DNA of 64,000 nt from Mercurialis annua (GCF_937616625.2 NC_065571.1:12898501-12962500), one strand, 5' to 3'. Positions 27,205-39,500 are shown, counted from the first letter of the stretch. A program made the numbers and translations. The notes: a model not told the origin generated them from the sequence alone.

Positions 27205-27558
27205 TCATTGCGAGGGGATCAAATCTGTAAGTATATCACACTTGGTGAACAAAATAATATTAATTATTCACATTATATATTACCTCTACCGTACATATGA
27301 CTTTGCTGCAAAAAAAAACAATTTTCCTTCTTGTGATATCAATCGCACCAGTAGAATAGAATTATTGAGTAGAATTATTGTTCATTGCGAGGGGATCAAA
27401 TCTGTAAGTATAGCACACTTGGTGAACAAAATAATATTAATTATTCACATTATATATTACCTCTACCGTACATATGACTTTGCTGCAAAAAAAAACAATT
27501 TTCCTTCTTGTGATATCAATCGCACCAGTAGAATAGAATTATTGAGTAGAATTATTGT
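27205..27558 (+). repeat. Two-copy 177-bp tandem repeat
   Basis: Copies at 27205-27381 and 27382-27558 differ at one visible base (agtatatcac versus agtatagcac). Because 177 is a multiple of three, an open frame of 142 codons runs through both copies. Its composition gives no sign of a real protein. Confidence 0.85.
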
Positions 27559-27710
27559 TCATGTAAGTTCAAAATAGATCGGTAGAGTTTATATTAAATA
27601 ATTAATTTAAAATAAGTGTTTTTAAAAGAATGGGAACTGATGAGAATGCTCTATTTGGTGAGAATCGATGAGAGAGCTCCGTTGGTCCTCTCAATTATAT
27701 AATATATAGA

Positions 27711-28100
27711 TTCGATTCATGATCTATGTAACATGTGGAAATGCTGATATATATCTCATTTATTTGTCTTTTCTTTACTTTTTGATGTTCTACATATTTT
27801 TATCACTTGTATATCATTAATAAATAATTTTTTTATTTTTAACATTAATGGGTTTGACATAGAAATTAGCATGTATTAATAATAATATATTTTACTATAT
27901 TTTATTTCAAGGATACAAAAAAATAACTATTATCTAACATATTTTTAATATCTACAAAAATAAAAATAACAAATTATATGAAACGGAAAATGGAGTATAT
28001 GTTGTATTTTTGTCTTTTTTTTAGAGAGGATTGTATTTGTATCTATGATTTAAGAGAATTTGCTTCAAATTGTAGTATTGTAGATGATAATAATTATCTA
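27711..28100. other. AT-rich spacer between Helitron regions
   Basis: No feature recognised. Short, low-complexity sequence between the composite minus-strand Helitron region and the plus-strand Helitron starting at 28101. Confidence 0.4.
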
Positions 28101-28739
28101 TCTATAACTATACTATAAGAGCGAAGGGGGGGGGGGACAGGCAAAATTACAGTAATAGGTTTCATTAAGGGTATAATTTACAATTATAAAATAAAATTAT
28201 TTAAATTTAAATTTTAATAAGATATTATGAAAAGAATTAGCATTTAGTTTAAATTCAAATACTATTAAAATACTATATGTTTAGAGCAATATAAAATACT
28301 ATAGTTTTATTCAAAATCTGATTCTAATTTGAAACATATTCAACTAAACAAGAAGTTTAATTTCAATAGAACTCATTATCGATTACTATATAAATAAAAC
28401 AAGAAATCTAAAAGTTTACCCACAATATTGTTAATTGTTGATGGTTCTGACACATTACTTAAAGAGGTAATTAGATCAGGCACGGCCAAAATCCAAATTA
28501 TTCTCACAATTACGATGCGGCTGTCCTCCTTTCAATATTACAATATGAACTGATTTCCTTTCATTTTTGATCTTTTTATTTTATTTTTTACTGTAAAATA
28601 TCATTCCAATTATCCACGCTTGCATTTAATCCCAATCTTTGTGAATCTAACTAGCTGTTCAAATTTGCTCTGTCGCACCTGACGATGATACGACAATTAC
28701 TGTTCTAACAAATGGTCACGATTACTACCGTTCTTCCAA

Positions 28740-29165
28740 GATCTGCAGACCAACTTCATTGTCATTAGGATCAAAGCTTAACAACTCCTTTGGTCGTGTT
28801 TTTTCATTTTGTTGTTATATTTTGTGGGTTCGACTTTAATCATGTTATCGGTAGTGTTATGATTGATGTGTATGGGAAAAATTATGGAGTAGCTGATGCA
28901 CGCAACATGTTTGATGAATTGCTTGAACCAAATGCTATTTGTTGGATTTCTGTTATTTTTGCATTCACTAGAAATGATATGTATGATTTTTTTCTCATTT
29001 GATGACAAGAAAATTAAGATTAGTTCCGGATAGTTTTACATTTCGACCGATGTTGACTGCTTGTAGATTGAAGCAAGGAAAGAAATTTATGCATCAGGTT
29101 TTAGCACTGTGGTTGTTGAAAGCAGCCCACTTGATATATATGGAAAATGTGGTTGTGTAGATTAG
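28740..29165 (+). pseudogene. PPR gene fragment inside a Helitron
   Basis: Translation gives recognisable PLS-class PPR repeat text: MIDVYGK, DARNMFDELLEPNAICW and, after a frame change near 29001, LVPDSFTFRPMLTAC and QGKKF. Then comes a further shifted segment with DIYGKCG. Frame changes and stop codons show it is not functional. It is bounded by Helitron ends, so capture of part of a PPR gene is the simplest explanation. It is not an obvious copy of the PPR gene at 45418. Confidence 0.65.
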
Positions 29166-29324
29166 TTTCTGAGGATTGGTATTGGTTTGTTTCAAGTTTA
29201 AATAAAGCCTATTAATTGTTCATAACACTTTTTGTTTTAAATTTATAAATTGTGTAGCATTAATTATTATTTTCAATTAAATGCATGCGGTTTGTTTTTT
29301 TTATCTACATTTTCTATAATACGG

Positions 29325-29870
29325 CTGTTAAACAGACAGTTTACCGTTAGTAAACTAAGCTATTTGTTTAGTAAACCGTTAGTAAATTAATAATAAGTTT
29401 ATTTTTATTGTAAAATAAAAATAATAAAATTGAAACTAATTTAGTATATTTTTTATAATATTATTGATAAATTGATAGTAAATTAAGTAACACTTTATTT
29501 TAACATTTTATAATTTTATAATAAAAAATAATAATTTGATTTTTAAATAAACCGATAGTGGACCATTAGTAAACCTTGAGTTAACTGTTGGTAAATTTAT
29601 AATTATTATTTTATAATGCTCGTGATTTTTTTTGTAATTTTTTTTCCACTTGTGTATCTATAATGATTTTGTTTTTGGTTAACCAATGGTTTACTAATGG
29701 TACACCAATAATTTTAATAAATTAAGTAATCATTCATTTAACATTTTATAATTTAAAAATGAAAAATAGTAATTTGATTTTTAAGTAAACCGATAGTAGA
29801 CCATTAGTAAACTGTTAGTGAACTTATAATAGACAGATGTTTAGCAAACCGTTAGTAAACCATTAGTAAA
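29325..29870. repeat. Dispersed accgttagtaaac repeats
   Basis: Words such as accgttagtaaac and accattagtaaac occur many times, with an inverted copy near 29685 (accaatggtttactaatgg). A longer direct repeat of about 100 bp (29475-29575 and about 29715-29815) includes ttaacattttataatt and atttgatttttaa. Possibly a short terminal-repeat element inserted in the Helitron. Confidence 0.45.
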
Positions 29871-30114
29871 TGAAAATCGTATTTTTGCAAATGAAAAAAG
29901 TATTTTTATGAAAAAATTTAGTCAAACTGTAAATTTCAACTAATTTTGGTCAAAAGGTATTTTTGAGAATAAATAGATGTTTAATAGGTATTTATCTAAA
30001 AATCCCTTACTTAAAAGACGATTACAAGTCATCAAAGGGTTTAGCAGTACATTTACTTCGAATAAGGTACCCATCATATATATGTATGTTTTGGTATAAA
30101 GTGAAATTATATTT

Positions 30115-30290
30115 ATGATTATTTTATGTTGTTATTTCTATCATTTAGGCATTGGTTTTGAATCTCAAAACAATGTATTAGTGTTATTGTTTGCTTATTA
30201 TATTTAAGATTATATTTTATGTTGTAATTTCTATCACTTAGGCATTGGTTTTGAATCTCAAAATAATGTATTAGTGTTATTGTTTTATTA
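30115..30290 (+). repeat. 93-bp tandem duplication
   Basis: The segment containing aggcattggttttgaatctc occurs at about 30147 and again 93 bases later at 30240, with similar flanks (gttgttatttctatcattt versus gttgtaatttctatcactt). Confidence 0.75.
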
Positions 30291-30912
30291 TCGTATGGAA
30301 TTCGCTTCTTTTTTGCAAAAAGAAATAAAAAACCTTAATCACTAACCAGTCTGCAACATGCTATGCTCCAGCTAAAAAATTTATTAATCTCCGCCTATCA
30401 AGTGCGTATTTAATTTAAGTTTCAGAACTATTCAAATTGAAATTTTAAATTGGCCATAATTTAATTTATTTATATTACAATAATCAATTTTGATTATAAA
30501 AAATATATAAAATTAAATAGAGGCCCAATCCAATAAAAAAGGTTATTTTAATTGTTTAATTATAATAAACTACTAATCAAATATAAAAGCTAATTTAATA
30601 GTTTATAAAATTAATTATTAAATAAGATTTATTTTAAATCGAAGTCATATGGTAATAATAAGAACAAAAGTAGGATGAGAGTCCAACTCATCTTGAACTT
30701 AACAAGAGAATAAAATCTAAATAGAAGTCTAATTTCTATAGAAAAAAAGTTTAATTTTAATAAAAGTCATTAGAAAATAAAAAAAAATTGTCTTGTTGGC
30801 CATATTCTAAAAAAATTTAAAAAGTTGTGAAAAAGGTAATTTACTAATATTTTAATATATTAACGAGTCATATAAATATTGCTCGCGTGCGTAGCACGTG
30901 GCGAAAAACTAG

Positions 30913-31467
30913 TACTATATATAAAAGCATGGATAGGGGGGGGGACAGGCAAATTTACCGAATAATCCTTTTCAGTTTAGTATTAAATAAAGGTTTTATA
31001 GTCATTACCTAATTAGTTATTTAATTAATCACTATTGTAATTAAAGTCCTAATTAGAATAGGTAGCTAACTTATCTACAATTTAGTTTTAATATGTAAAA
31101 AATAACTAAATTGTCTCCAAATTAGTAGAAATACCTATCTTTTAGTTTGATTTAACTACAAAATTAAAATATTGTATTTGATCAGTATATTATTATTTAA
31201 ATTTCTATCTTATTATTATTTTTAAACATATTATTAATAAAATTAAATTAATTATTTAATTATGGTTATTATAAAATCAAAAGAAGAATAAATTCAGTAT
31301 GTAACAAATTTAATAACCGAATATATTATATTTACTTTTACAAAAATTCTTAACTAATTTAATATTAATTATAAATAAAAAATTGATATAATTATAATAA
31401 ATTTACTACTACGTTTATTGACGTGTTACGTTACGAGCCACGTGCATAGCACGTAATGCGAAACTAG
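30913..31467 (+). mobile_element. Second Helitron, directly abutting the first
   Basis: Begins immediately after the first element's CTAG with tactatatataaaagcatgg, then the same G-run and gacaggcaaa found at the start of the 28101 element. It ends with a hairpin (cgtgc-ata-gcacg, 31441-31453) and aatgcgaaaCTAG before T (31468). About 555 bp, non-coding. The head-to-tail junction suggests insertion at, or read-through from, the first element's terminus. Confidence 0.6.
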
Positions 31468-31708
31468 TATGTAAAAAAGGTTAAGTGGTAGTATTGCTGG
31501 ATGTAAAGTCAAAGATTATTTTATTTAAGATGCATGAAATCTAAAAACAACGTTTACAAGTGTGTTGTTTAAGAGATCTACTGAAAATGACATGTGATAG
31601 TGTCATCAATTGCTCCTTGATAGGCTGAATGTAACTGTACAAGTAGAATTTATAATAGTTAGATATCTATAATAGTTTTTTTCTTTATAAAATTATACAT
31701 TTTACAAA

Positions 31709-31926
31709 AGGCTAATAGATTGAAAAAATATCGATATTTACTTTTTTTAATAACATCCCAATTTTATAAAATAGTCAATTTTATTTTATTTCGTATTTTT
31801 GATTTTTAATTTAGGGTGCTAAAAGTCAAAAATACAGATAAAATAAAATTGATCATTTTACAAGGTCGGGAGTATTATTGGAAAGAAAAAAAACCCATAG
31901 TTTTTCAGCCTACTAATCTTTATAAA
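31709..31926. mobile_element. Foldback MITE (aggct...gaaaaa family)
   Basis: The left arm (gaaaaaatatc... caattttattttatttcgta) pairs with the right arm (cagataaaataaaattgatc ... tttttcagcct), centred near 31815. A one-armed relative occurs near 21840-21960. The rest of 31468-32590 is AT-rich repeat-like DNA without a gene. The GC-richer part at 32200-32300 reads as an open frame of 63 codons but looks like repeat DNA. Confidence 0.5.
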
Positions 31927-32589
31927 ATAAAGTAAACATCAAACATTTAAAAAAAATATAATTCAAACTATAACTTTGACTCTATAATTTTTTTTATTTA
32001 CATTGTATTAAATTAACATTTTTATCATAATTTAAGTATTTGTTGGAAAAAATTTACTTTTTGAAAAATAAAATTTTAAAAAGATGCACGCAGTTTGGAT
32101 TCGAACAAAGGATCAGAAAAATCCCTGAACTTGACACGGAATATCAAGGAGGTCCAAAGTGAAATTGGGTCAAAAAAATTCCAGTAATTCCAAAAATGGA
32201 TCAAAAATATTCAAACAGAATGCGATATCAATTAACCCGTCCATCCACCGAAACCCGCTCCATTCTGACCGCTGACCACCGCACATTCACCGAAAACCGC
32301 CGAAAAAATTTCGAGAAAAAAATACTGGGAATTCTTTTCCGAAACTCCTCTTCCGCTCATCAGAATTTTTTTAACTCAAATTTTTAAAATAAAAATATTT
32401 AGGTACTAATTTGAATTTTGTAAAAATAATAAGGGCTAATTTAGATTTTTTATCATTTTTATTGGAGAGTGTCTCACACGCAGTGTAAGAGTGGGCGAGG
32501 GTGCGCGAAGGATGTGTTTGAACTGGTTTTCTAGGATGGGGTATTTTTAAGAAGTTTGGTCCAAACAGTTTTCTTGGTTGGAGTATAAT

Positions 32590-34560
32590 CTAAAAAATGT
32601 CTCGTCACATTGTTTCTATTGTTTACTTTTTTGCTTCTTCTTCAAGGAGTAAAGTTTTTACAAGTGAAGGTTTTAATAATTAAAAAAAAACAATCCAACT
32701 TTATAATGAACACATTGGTGTAGTAAACAATGTTCATAATGATGCAAGACATAATTATAAAGTTTTTTAGAATAAACAACAAAGTATATTACATGTTTTA
32801 AGTACCCAAAATCGTGAATTGAAAATTGCATATCAAAAGGGTCTTGCATTTAGTGGGCACAATGAGACTCCTAGCTCCTCAGATAAGGTTTTTTTTAGAG
32901 CAGATGACATATACTGCTAAATTGATGAAAAAGTGAGAAGTGTTATTAGTGATTATACTCCTAAAAACAATAAACGGAATCTCCCGAAATTTAAAAATAA
33001 ATGGTTCACCCTTATGCCTCACAAACAATATTGGTTATATCTACTGAATTTGGAGATCGTAATTTATCTTTACTCATTAACGAGGCTCGAGATAACTCAG
33101 TAAAATAATGAATATTAGTAATTTTAAGGTTTCATTAATGCTGATGGAGAAATAATTGAAAAAATTCTTGCTATTGAGTATGTTAGTGATACTTTTTTGA
33201 GTTCATTGAAAGAAGCTTTGGATATATTATTTGCTCGCCATGGTTTTGTCTGTTTCCAGATTGTGAAGTCATGCATATGATGCATCATCCAATATAATGG
33301 GGAAATTTAATGGGTTGTTGACACTTATTCGAAGAGAAAATTCTTTTGCCTTCTACGTTCATAGTTTTGCCCGTCAATAAGAGTTGCTAATTGTTTTTGT
33401 TGCAAAGAATGTTCTAACAAATTGTGAGTTTTTTTAGTACACAAGTTTAATTGTCAACATAGTCGGTTCTTCTTGTCAAATAAGAGATGAATTACGTAAA
33501 AGGCAACACAATGATTATTTACAGAGCTTGGAGAATAGTGAGATTTTCACAAGAAAAGGAAAGCATCGAGAGACTCTTGTAAGACCTGGTGATACTCGTT
33601 AAGGTTCATATTATGCCACTTTAATTGGTCTGTTGCATATGTGGAGTCCAATCTTACAAGTGCTTAAAAGAGTAAGTCAAGATGGAATTCAAGTAAAGAC
33701 CAGATCCAAAGCAAGTTGCTTGATTAAGAGAATGGAAAGGCTTTTATTTTGTATTTAATCTGCATTTGATGCTCAAAATATTGGGTGCAACAAATGACTT
33801 GTCACATGCCTTACAAATAGAGATTAGAATATTGTTAAGACAATGAGCTTGATAAATGGTTTGAAAAACGTGCAAGATTGTGAGAAAATGGATAGGATGC
33901 TCTGTTACAAGGAGTTTCCATATTTTGTCACAAAGCATCATTGTGCCTTGATGTGGAAGATCGCTTACTAATCAGACAGTCTCGGACTTGGGGCAGTTAG
34001 TGACCTATTATAATTATCGTAATAAGACTTTTCTTGTTGCGATCCATTTACTTGTTGCTGAGATGAATTATAATCTCTGAATCTAGCACAGAGTTATTAC
34101 AATTTCATGTCTCGATCCAAAAAAACTCATTTGCTAGTTTTGATCATCACAAGCTGATTTGCCTTACTAAATTCAATTTTGAGGATTTCTTATTCACTGA
34201 TTAGCACATTTTGGGTGATAAGCTTCACACATACATTCATGATATGAGAAACAATTATGATTGTATTGGTTGTTGTGGTCTTACTAGCCTTGCAATCAAG
34301 CTTGTTCATACTAATATGCATTTAATGTTTTCATTAATTTATAGCTTGATTGAGTTGGCTTTAATCCTACACGTGTTTACATCATCTGTCGAAAGATATT
34401 TCTCAGCAATGAAGACTATCAAAATAGATTCATGCACCAAAATGGATGAATGAATGAATGATATTGTTGGTTTACTATATTGAGAAGAAGATACATGTTA
34501 AGATTGCCATCAAAGATATTTTGTACATTCTCAATTAAGAAAAATCGATAGATTTAACTT
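32590..34560 (+). pseudogene. Decayed hAT-type transposase (zinc-finger MYM/TTF-like family)
   Basis: Across several frames and many stops, the translation shows an ordered series of motifs typical of plant hAT-derived TTF/zf-MYM1-like proteins: AYQKGLAFSGHNET (about 32830), a stretch like IEYVSDTFLSSLKEALD (about 33175), HLMLKILGATNDLSHALQ (about 33765), FLVAIHLLVAEMN (about 34035) and the C-terminal dimerisation motif LIELALILHVFTSSVERYFSAM (about 34346, first 20 or so residues). MNDI follows. Stops and frameshifts are frequent, so the gene is dead. No terminal repeats were resolved. Confidence 0.8.
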
Positions 34561-34847
34561 CTATCTGTTGGTCATTTCAATTCTTAATGTGTTTATTGTT
34601 TTAGTACGATGTTTTTCATTGTTATAATTCTTAATATATACAATTTGTATTAATCTAAATTTTTATTTAATGTATTTATATAATTTATTTTATACGGAGT
34701 GTTTTTGCCCTACCCGACTTAAAATTTTGGCTCTAACCCTACTCGTATCTGTGTTGGTGTTGGTGCTTCATAGGTTCACATCGGCTTTGAATTACTTTTG
34801 TCCCTTAATCAATTTAATTTATTTGTATAATTTAATCCGACATGGTT
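34561..34847. repeat. Segment duplicated at 18278-18445
   Basis: From about 34675 the sequence matches 18278 onward (shared words ttattttatacggagtgttt and ttcacatcgg, ttgaattacttttgtccctt). The similarity runs into the left arm of the foldback element starting at 34848, so the repeated unit is larger than the foldback alone. Confidence 0.65.
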
Positions 34848-35715
34848 GGCTAATAATCACTCATGGCCCCTAACTTTTGGGTCTGTAATCACTGAACCCT
34901 CTGATGTTTAAAAACGATCACTAAACTCCCCGATCTTTGTGACGGCGCTCACGAAATCCTCTGAGCCTAAAAATTGTCGATTTTTTCAAAAATGATGACG
35001 TGGCAACGACTTTTAATATCAGACACAATAAAAATCTGTCCCCATGTCAGGTGGCGGCTGACACCTCACCACAAATTCTGGTAAGCCCAAAACACCCCAA
35101 AATTCAATTAAAAAAATTAAAAAATAAAAAATATCCAACCCAATCAAAACCAACCCAATTAAATCTAATTCAACCACTTAACTTTTAACCGCCGGGCGCC
35201 ACCATTCTCCGGCCTCCGCAACCACCGCTTTTCGGTCACTATCACCAGCCCACCCGCCTGATCTGTTCTTCATCAAAGAACCGACATGGGGTTTGTTCTT
35301 TGAAGGAGACAGCGGGATAAATAATTCCGACCTTGGAGGCAATGGTAGGCAGGTAGTGCCGGTCGGAAAATGGTGGTGGCGGTGGTTAAAAAAAAGTGCC
35401 AGTGGGTAGTGGTTAGGTTAGAGGTAGAGTGGTTGGGTTGGGTTCGATTGTGTTAGGTTTTTTTATTTTTTTTAATTAAATTTTGGTGTATTTCAGGGTA
35501 TTTGCGTATTTTAGATTTTGGTGAGTTGTCACCTGGAATGTCTTATACATGTTGATCCTGTCATGAGCAAATCGCCGCCGGATTTTTAGATATAGAGGAT
35601 TTAGTGAGCGCCGGCATAAAAATCAGGGGATTCAGTGATCGTTTTTAAACATCACGAATTTAGTGATGACATATTTAAAAGTTAGGGATCGTGGGTGATT
35701 ATTAGCCAACATGGT
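34848..35715. mobile_element. Foldback element with long terminal inverted repeats
   Basis: The left end ttggctaataatcactcatg is matched by the right end cgtgggtgattattagccaa. The inverted arms extend for at least 150 bp with mismatches (shared cores tgtttaaaaacgatcact, acggcgctcac/gccggcgctcac), around a centre rich in ggtgg/ccacc words. The word acatggt occurs next to both termini and may be a target duplication. A single left arm is also present at 18446-18560. No transposase gene. Confidence 0.7.
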
Positions 35716-36547
35716 CCGACTCACTTTTGTAAGAACTGAACCAAATCCAGCGTGAGAAAAATTCCAAAGAAACCTGTCCTAGGTGATACTGCATTTTCTA
35801 TTTGAAATGTATTGAAAACGACACCGTTAACCGTCAGTTAGATTTGCAATGGAGAGATTCAAAAGATGTAACCACCCTCTCCAACTCTCATTTATAAATG
35901 CCAATTTTGTTCAGAAAAGAGACCACTTTTTGCTGGCTGGCACATCGGTGTACTCAATTCCCATTACGAACTAACCAAGCACTTTCCCACTCTACAAAGA
36001 TCTCTTCTTTTTCTCCTCATTGCCAAAAATTTAAAATAATTTATAAAACCCATCAATTCTTTTTTCCAAATATAGCACCCAAAAGAAAAAAAGAAAATAC
36101 CCATCTGTTTGATTAAGTTGGATCTGTTTTTCTTTTTAAAAAAGGAAGAGTTTTGGATCAAGTTTTGTTGAAAATGGGTTTTGAAAACAGTGACTAAAGG
36201 AACAAACTTTGGTTCAAGTTGTTGAATTTTTAGTTTTGAAGTGTAGGTTAAGTATATGACTTAGAATGTGAAGAAAAGTAGAGTACCCATGTCTTGGTTT
36301 TGTCTCTTTTACCTTTTGTTTTTGTTTTGAAGAGGAAAAAAAAGTGAGAAAAGTTCATCATTTTGTTCTTTTTTGTGGGGACTTTTGTAGGAGTGTGGCA
36401 GGCCAAAAGTATAAAGTGGAATTGCAGTTTTTATATTATAAATGGGGGTTGGTTACTTTTTTATGGTTGCCCTCAGAGAGGCATTTTTTTAGTGTGATAT
36501 GGAGGAAGAGGCAATTTTATGGTGTGAATGAGTAGGATTTGTTTAAA
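35716..36547 (+). promoter_or_regulatory. Promoter and long 5' leader of the MLO gene
   Basis: A TATAAAT motif at 35893-35899 sits about 650 bases before the chosen start codon. If it is used, the leader would be about 620 nt. ATG codons lie upstream of the main start, so an unseen leader intron or upstream-ORF control is possible. The choice of TATA box is inference. Confidence 0.4.
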
Positions 36548-39500
36548 ATGGAAGAGAGTAGTAGTAAAGAATTGAGATCATTGGCCTTAACTCCAACATG
36601 GTCTGTGGCTACTGTTTTGACAATCTTTGTTGTTGTCTCTTTGATTGTAGAGCGCTCAATTCACAGGCTAAGCAATGTAAGTGCTGCTACCCATCCATTT
36701 ACTACTTTTTTAGTGAAGCAGTATCCTGTAGTAGTATTACTTACGCTTGCATTGTTTTGATTTTATTGTCATTTGAATTGCTTAATATTCTGTACTTTTA
36801 GATTGTCCTGAAGTCAATGTGGTTTAGCTTTTATAGGAAGGAATTGTAAGATATAAATAACTGAATAATGAAACTCTAAAAACTTGCTGCTAATGATGTA
36901 TAGATTACCAAGGATTTTCTGTTCTAACATTAGGCCACACGAGTACTATTGGCAGGGACTCCGGTGACTACTTTAATGATGCGTCACTGTTACCCACTAT
37001 TTTGTATGTGAATAAGCAAACCGTTGTTAAGTTGAAATACTTGTATGCTCTGAAGGATCTTTCTACAATACATACATACTGATTGTAGTTGTTTCTATTT
37101 GATTTTTTTTTTTTAATGTTAAGCCAACTTCAATTTGATTTACTCTTGTAATAGTTTCAATAGCCTTTAGTTTTAGTCTCATTTATTTTGTACCAGTGGC
37201 TGCGGAGGACTAATCGGAAACCTTTACTTGCAGCTGTGGAAAAAATGAAAGAAGGTACTTTTCTCGAGTTCTTTGCAACACCAAATATATGACGTTTTTT
37301 TTTTATGTAAAATTGACTTGGCTACTTCCATTACTTGTTTTTAAGTCTCAATCTTTTGGCATGTCTTCAGAGCTGATGCTGCTTGGATTCATATCACTCC
37401 TTCTAACGGCTACCTCAAGCACGATAGCCAATATTTGCATTTCTTCAAAGTTCTATGATAGCACTTTTGCTCCTTGCTCTAGGTCTGATATCGATGAAAT
37501 GGAAGAAGATACTTCTGCGGGGCGTAAACTGCTGATGCTTTCTTCTGTTCCTTTCTCAGTTCGGAGAATGCTGAATAGCTTGAATCAGAATACCTGCAAA
37601 GAGGTAATTCACTGTTCCTAATAAAATAGTGTTTGGGGTCATATGTTCAAATTTTAAATGATTCTGGAAGATGGAATTCCTCTGTTTATTGAAGAAATAA
37701 TTATTAAACTAAGAGGATAAGTTTAATAAGAAATAATATCGTTCACTAGATGAAACAATAAGTGAAGAGAGTATACAAAGAAGAGTACTAAATGGCCCGA
37801 GTTAGAAACCCACTATGAAGGCCGTTAAAAAAGTTGGTTGCTTTTATCAGGCAGGCTCTTGTGTCTCTAATCTTTCTAGTGTAAATATACAATCAAGAGC
37901 TTTTGGTTTTTAAATATTTGGGATGCATTGTAATATGCTAATAACTGTTCTGTTGCATAGGGACATGAGCCATTTGTATCACGTGAAGGCCTCGAGCAGT
38001 TGCACCGCTTCATCTTCGTCATGGCAGTCACACATATATCTTACAGTTGCTTAACCATGTTGCTGGCTATAGTGAAGGTTGGTAAATGTCTTATATTTTC
38101 TACCTATTCTAACAGAAGTTTTTGCATTTATAATTGTTAGTATTGGTAGAAGTGCTTATCTTGCAATCAGCACTTTTCATTTTGGGCATTGGCTATTGTG
38201 TTTTGACGGGCTTTCTAGTGTTTTAAGCCGAGCTACTTGTATCCTAGTGCATGTAAGATGCTCCATGGGGAGACAAAGATGCTATGAGATCCAGCTTCTA
38301 GCATTGTTAATGTTCTGAAAACTAAAAAGAAAATGGGCATTGCAACTCTTCGACCTGGATCTAACTTGTTTTTTATTTTAACCAGATTCATAGTTGGAGG
38401 ATCTGGGAAGATGAGGCTCATATGGACCGCCATGATTCATTAGCAGGTACTGGAAAAACAGAACTCTTTTGTACATTCTCCTTATTGATTTCAGCATCCC
38501 ATTGAACCTGTAACCCATATTGTATGTCCTTAATTTCTCTTTTAATTTTGTGATGTTACCAATTGAGTAAAATATCTGTATTTAGTTTAGTTCTTTCAAA
38601 ATATAGGGAAGATATTGCAATTTATTCATAAATGCAATAGTCCAATACTGGAATTATAATATATACAGGAGAACAAGAATTTGCAAGAAAGAAATGTGGG
38701 GTTGCTGCACAACATTGTATTTTACTAAATATGTGTCGTTTTCCAAAATGTTAATTATTGAAAATGTTTTGCAGCTATATAATTTGGCAGGGATAAGCAT
38801 GGATACAATTCAAGAATCTCAAGATAGATAGGCAAAATTTTGAACTTTTGATGCTTAGAAATATTTCTTCCAAATGTTTTTAGTGTTGTTACTGGTGCTC
38901 CAAACCTCCCAACTGTCATGAATGATTCATACAACTTCTTATTTCCTTTGGAAATCAATTTTAAAAGGCTAAAATTCCATCTACAGTAGTATTGGTTGCA
39001 TATTATATATGATAACAAAACCTGGAATGTGATAATATCTTTAATAGTCAATTTTTTTTCCTAGTGTATTTTAGTTAAGGAACTTAGAAAAACAGGTCAG
39101 AAAATTACTTGCGAAGAAAGTGCACGGTTGACTATTATCAATGTTACTGAAATTGGTGTTTGAATAATATAGATAATACTTGGTCGCAGAATGAAAAACT
39201 TGTGGTTAATAAAGAAGTATGACTAATTTAGGATAAAATAGAGAAGAATTGGAGACTTTTTCTTGGGCATTTCTGAGTTTCTAACTCTGATAGTAAAAAA
39301 ATTATAGAACTTAGTTTATCATAGTTATGATGTGCTCTTCTTTATTGATGTTATAGACAGACATTAATGCAATATGTATTCATTTTAATCTTTACCTTAT
39401 CAGAAGTCATGAGGGAGCATACGTTACGGAGGCAGACAACCTTTGTCAGATATCAAGCATCAAATCCTTTGGTCAAGAATAGCTTTATTATCTGGGTGGT

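Larger units (their letters stand above)
23225..27710 (-). mobile_element. Composite Helitron region, minus strand
   Basis: On the minus strand the right-hand boundary begins A/TCTATATATTATATAATTG (at 27710). The left boundary ends with a hairpin (ccgtgc-attt-gcacgg, 23236-23251 on plus) followed by CTAG/T (23225-23228), the pattern of Helitron ends inserted between A and T. Three more sequences resembling the 5' terminus lie inside (about 23578-23605, 25880-25910 and 26923-26950; core ctttcaattatataagta), so this is a nest or serial truncation rather than one element. No Rep/helicase coding sequence is visible; the region is non-autonomous. Confidence 0.55.
28101..30912 (+). mobile_element. 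Non-autonomous Helitron carrying a PPR gene fragment
   Basis: The 5' end begins A/TCTATAACTATACTATAAG, followed by a G-run and gacaggcaaa. The 3' end has a hairpin (gtgc-gta-gcac, near 30887-30897) and then gcgaaaaaCTAG before T (30913). Insertion between A and T without target duplication fits Helitrons. Inside are a PPR fragment (about 28740-29165), dispersed accgttagtaaac repeats (29325-29870) and a 93-bp tandem duplication (about 30115-30290). No RepHel coding sequence is seen. Confidence 0.65.

Noticed and set aside
27149..27577. 142-codon open frame as a gene
   Set aside because: It runs through a 177-bp tandem duplication in a Helitron region. The protein is a simple duplicate of unremarkable sequence with no family signs.
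29325..29870. CRISPR-like array from the repeated accgttagtaaac words
   Set aside because: Repeats are irregular in spacing and orientation, in a plant Helitron, with no unique spacers of constant length.
32196..32387. 63-codon frame as a small gene
   Set aside because: Lies in GC-richer repeat-like DNA upstream of the hAT relic. No start context, splice signals or recognisable motif.
35898..36116. 72-codon frame upstream of MLO as a separate gene
   Set aside because: Low-complexity residues; it lies in the promoter or leader. It is at most an upstream ORF, and its ATG overlaps the proposed TATA box.
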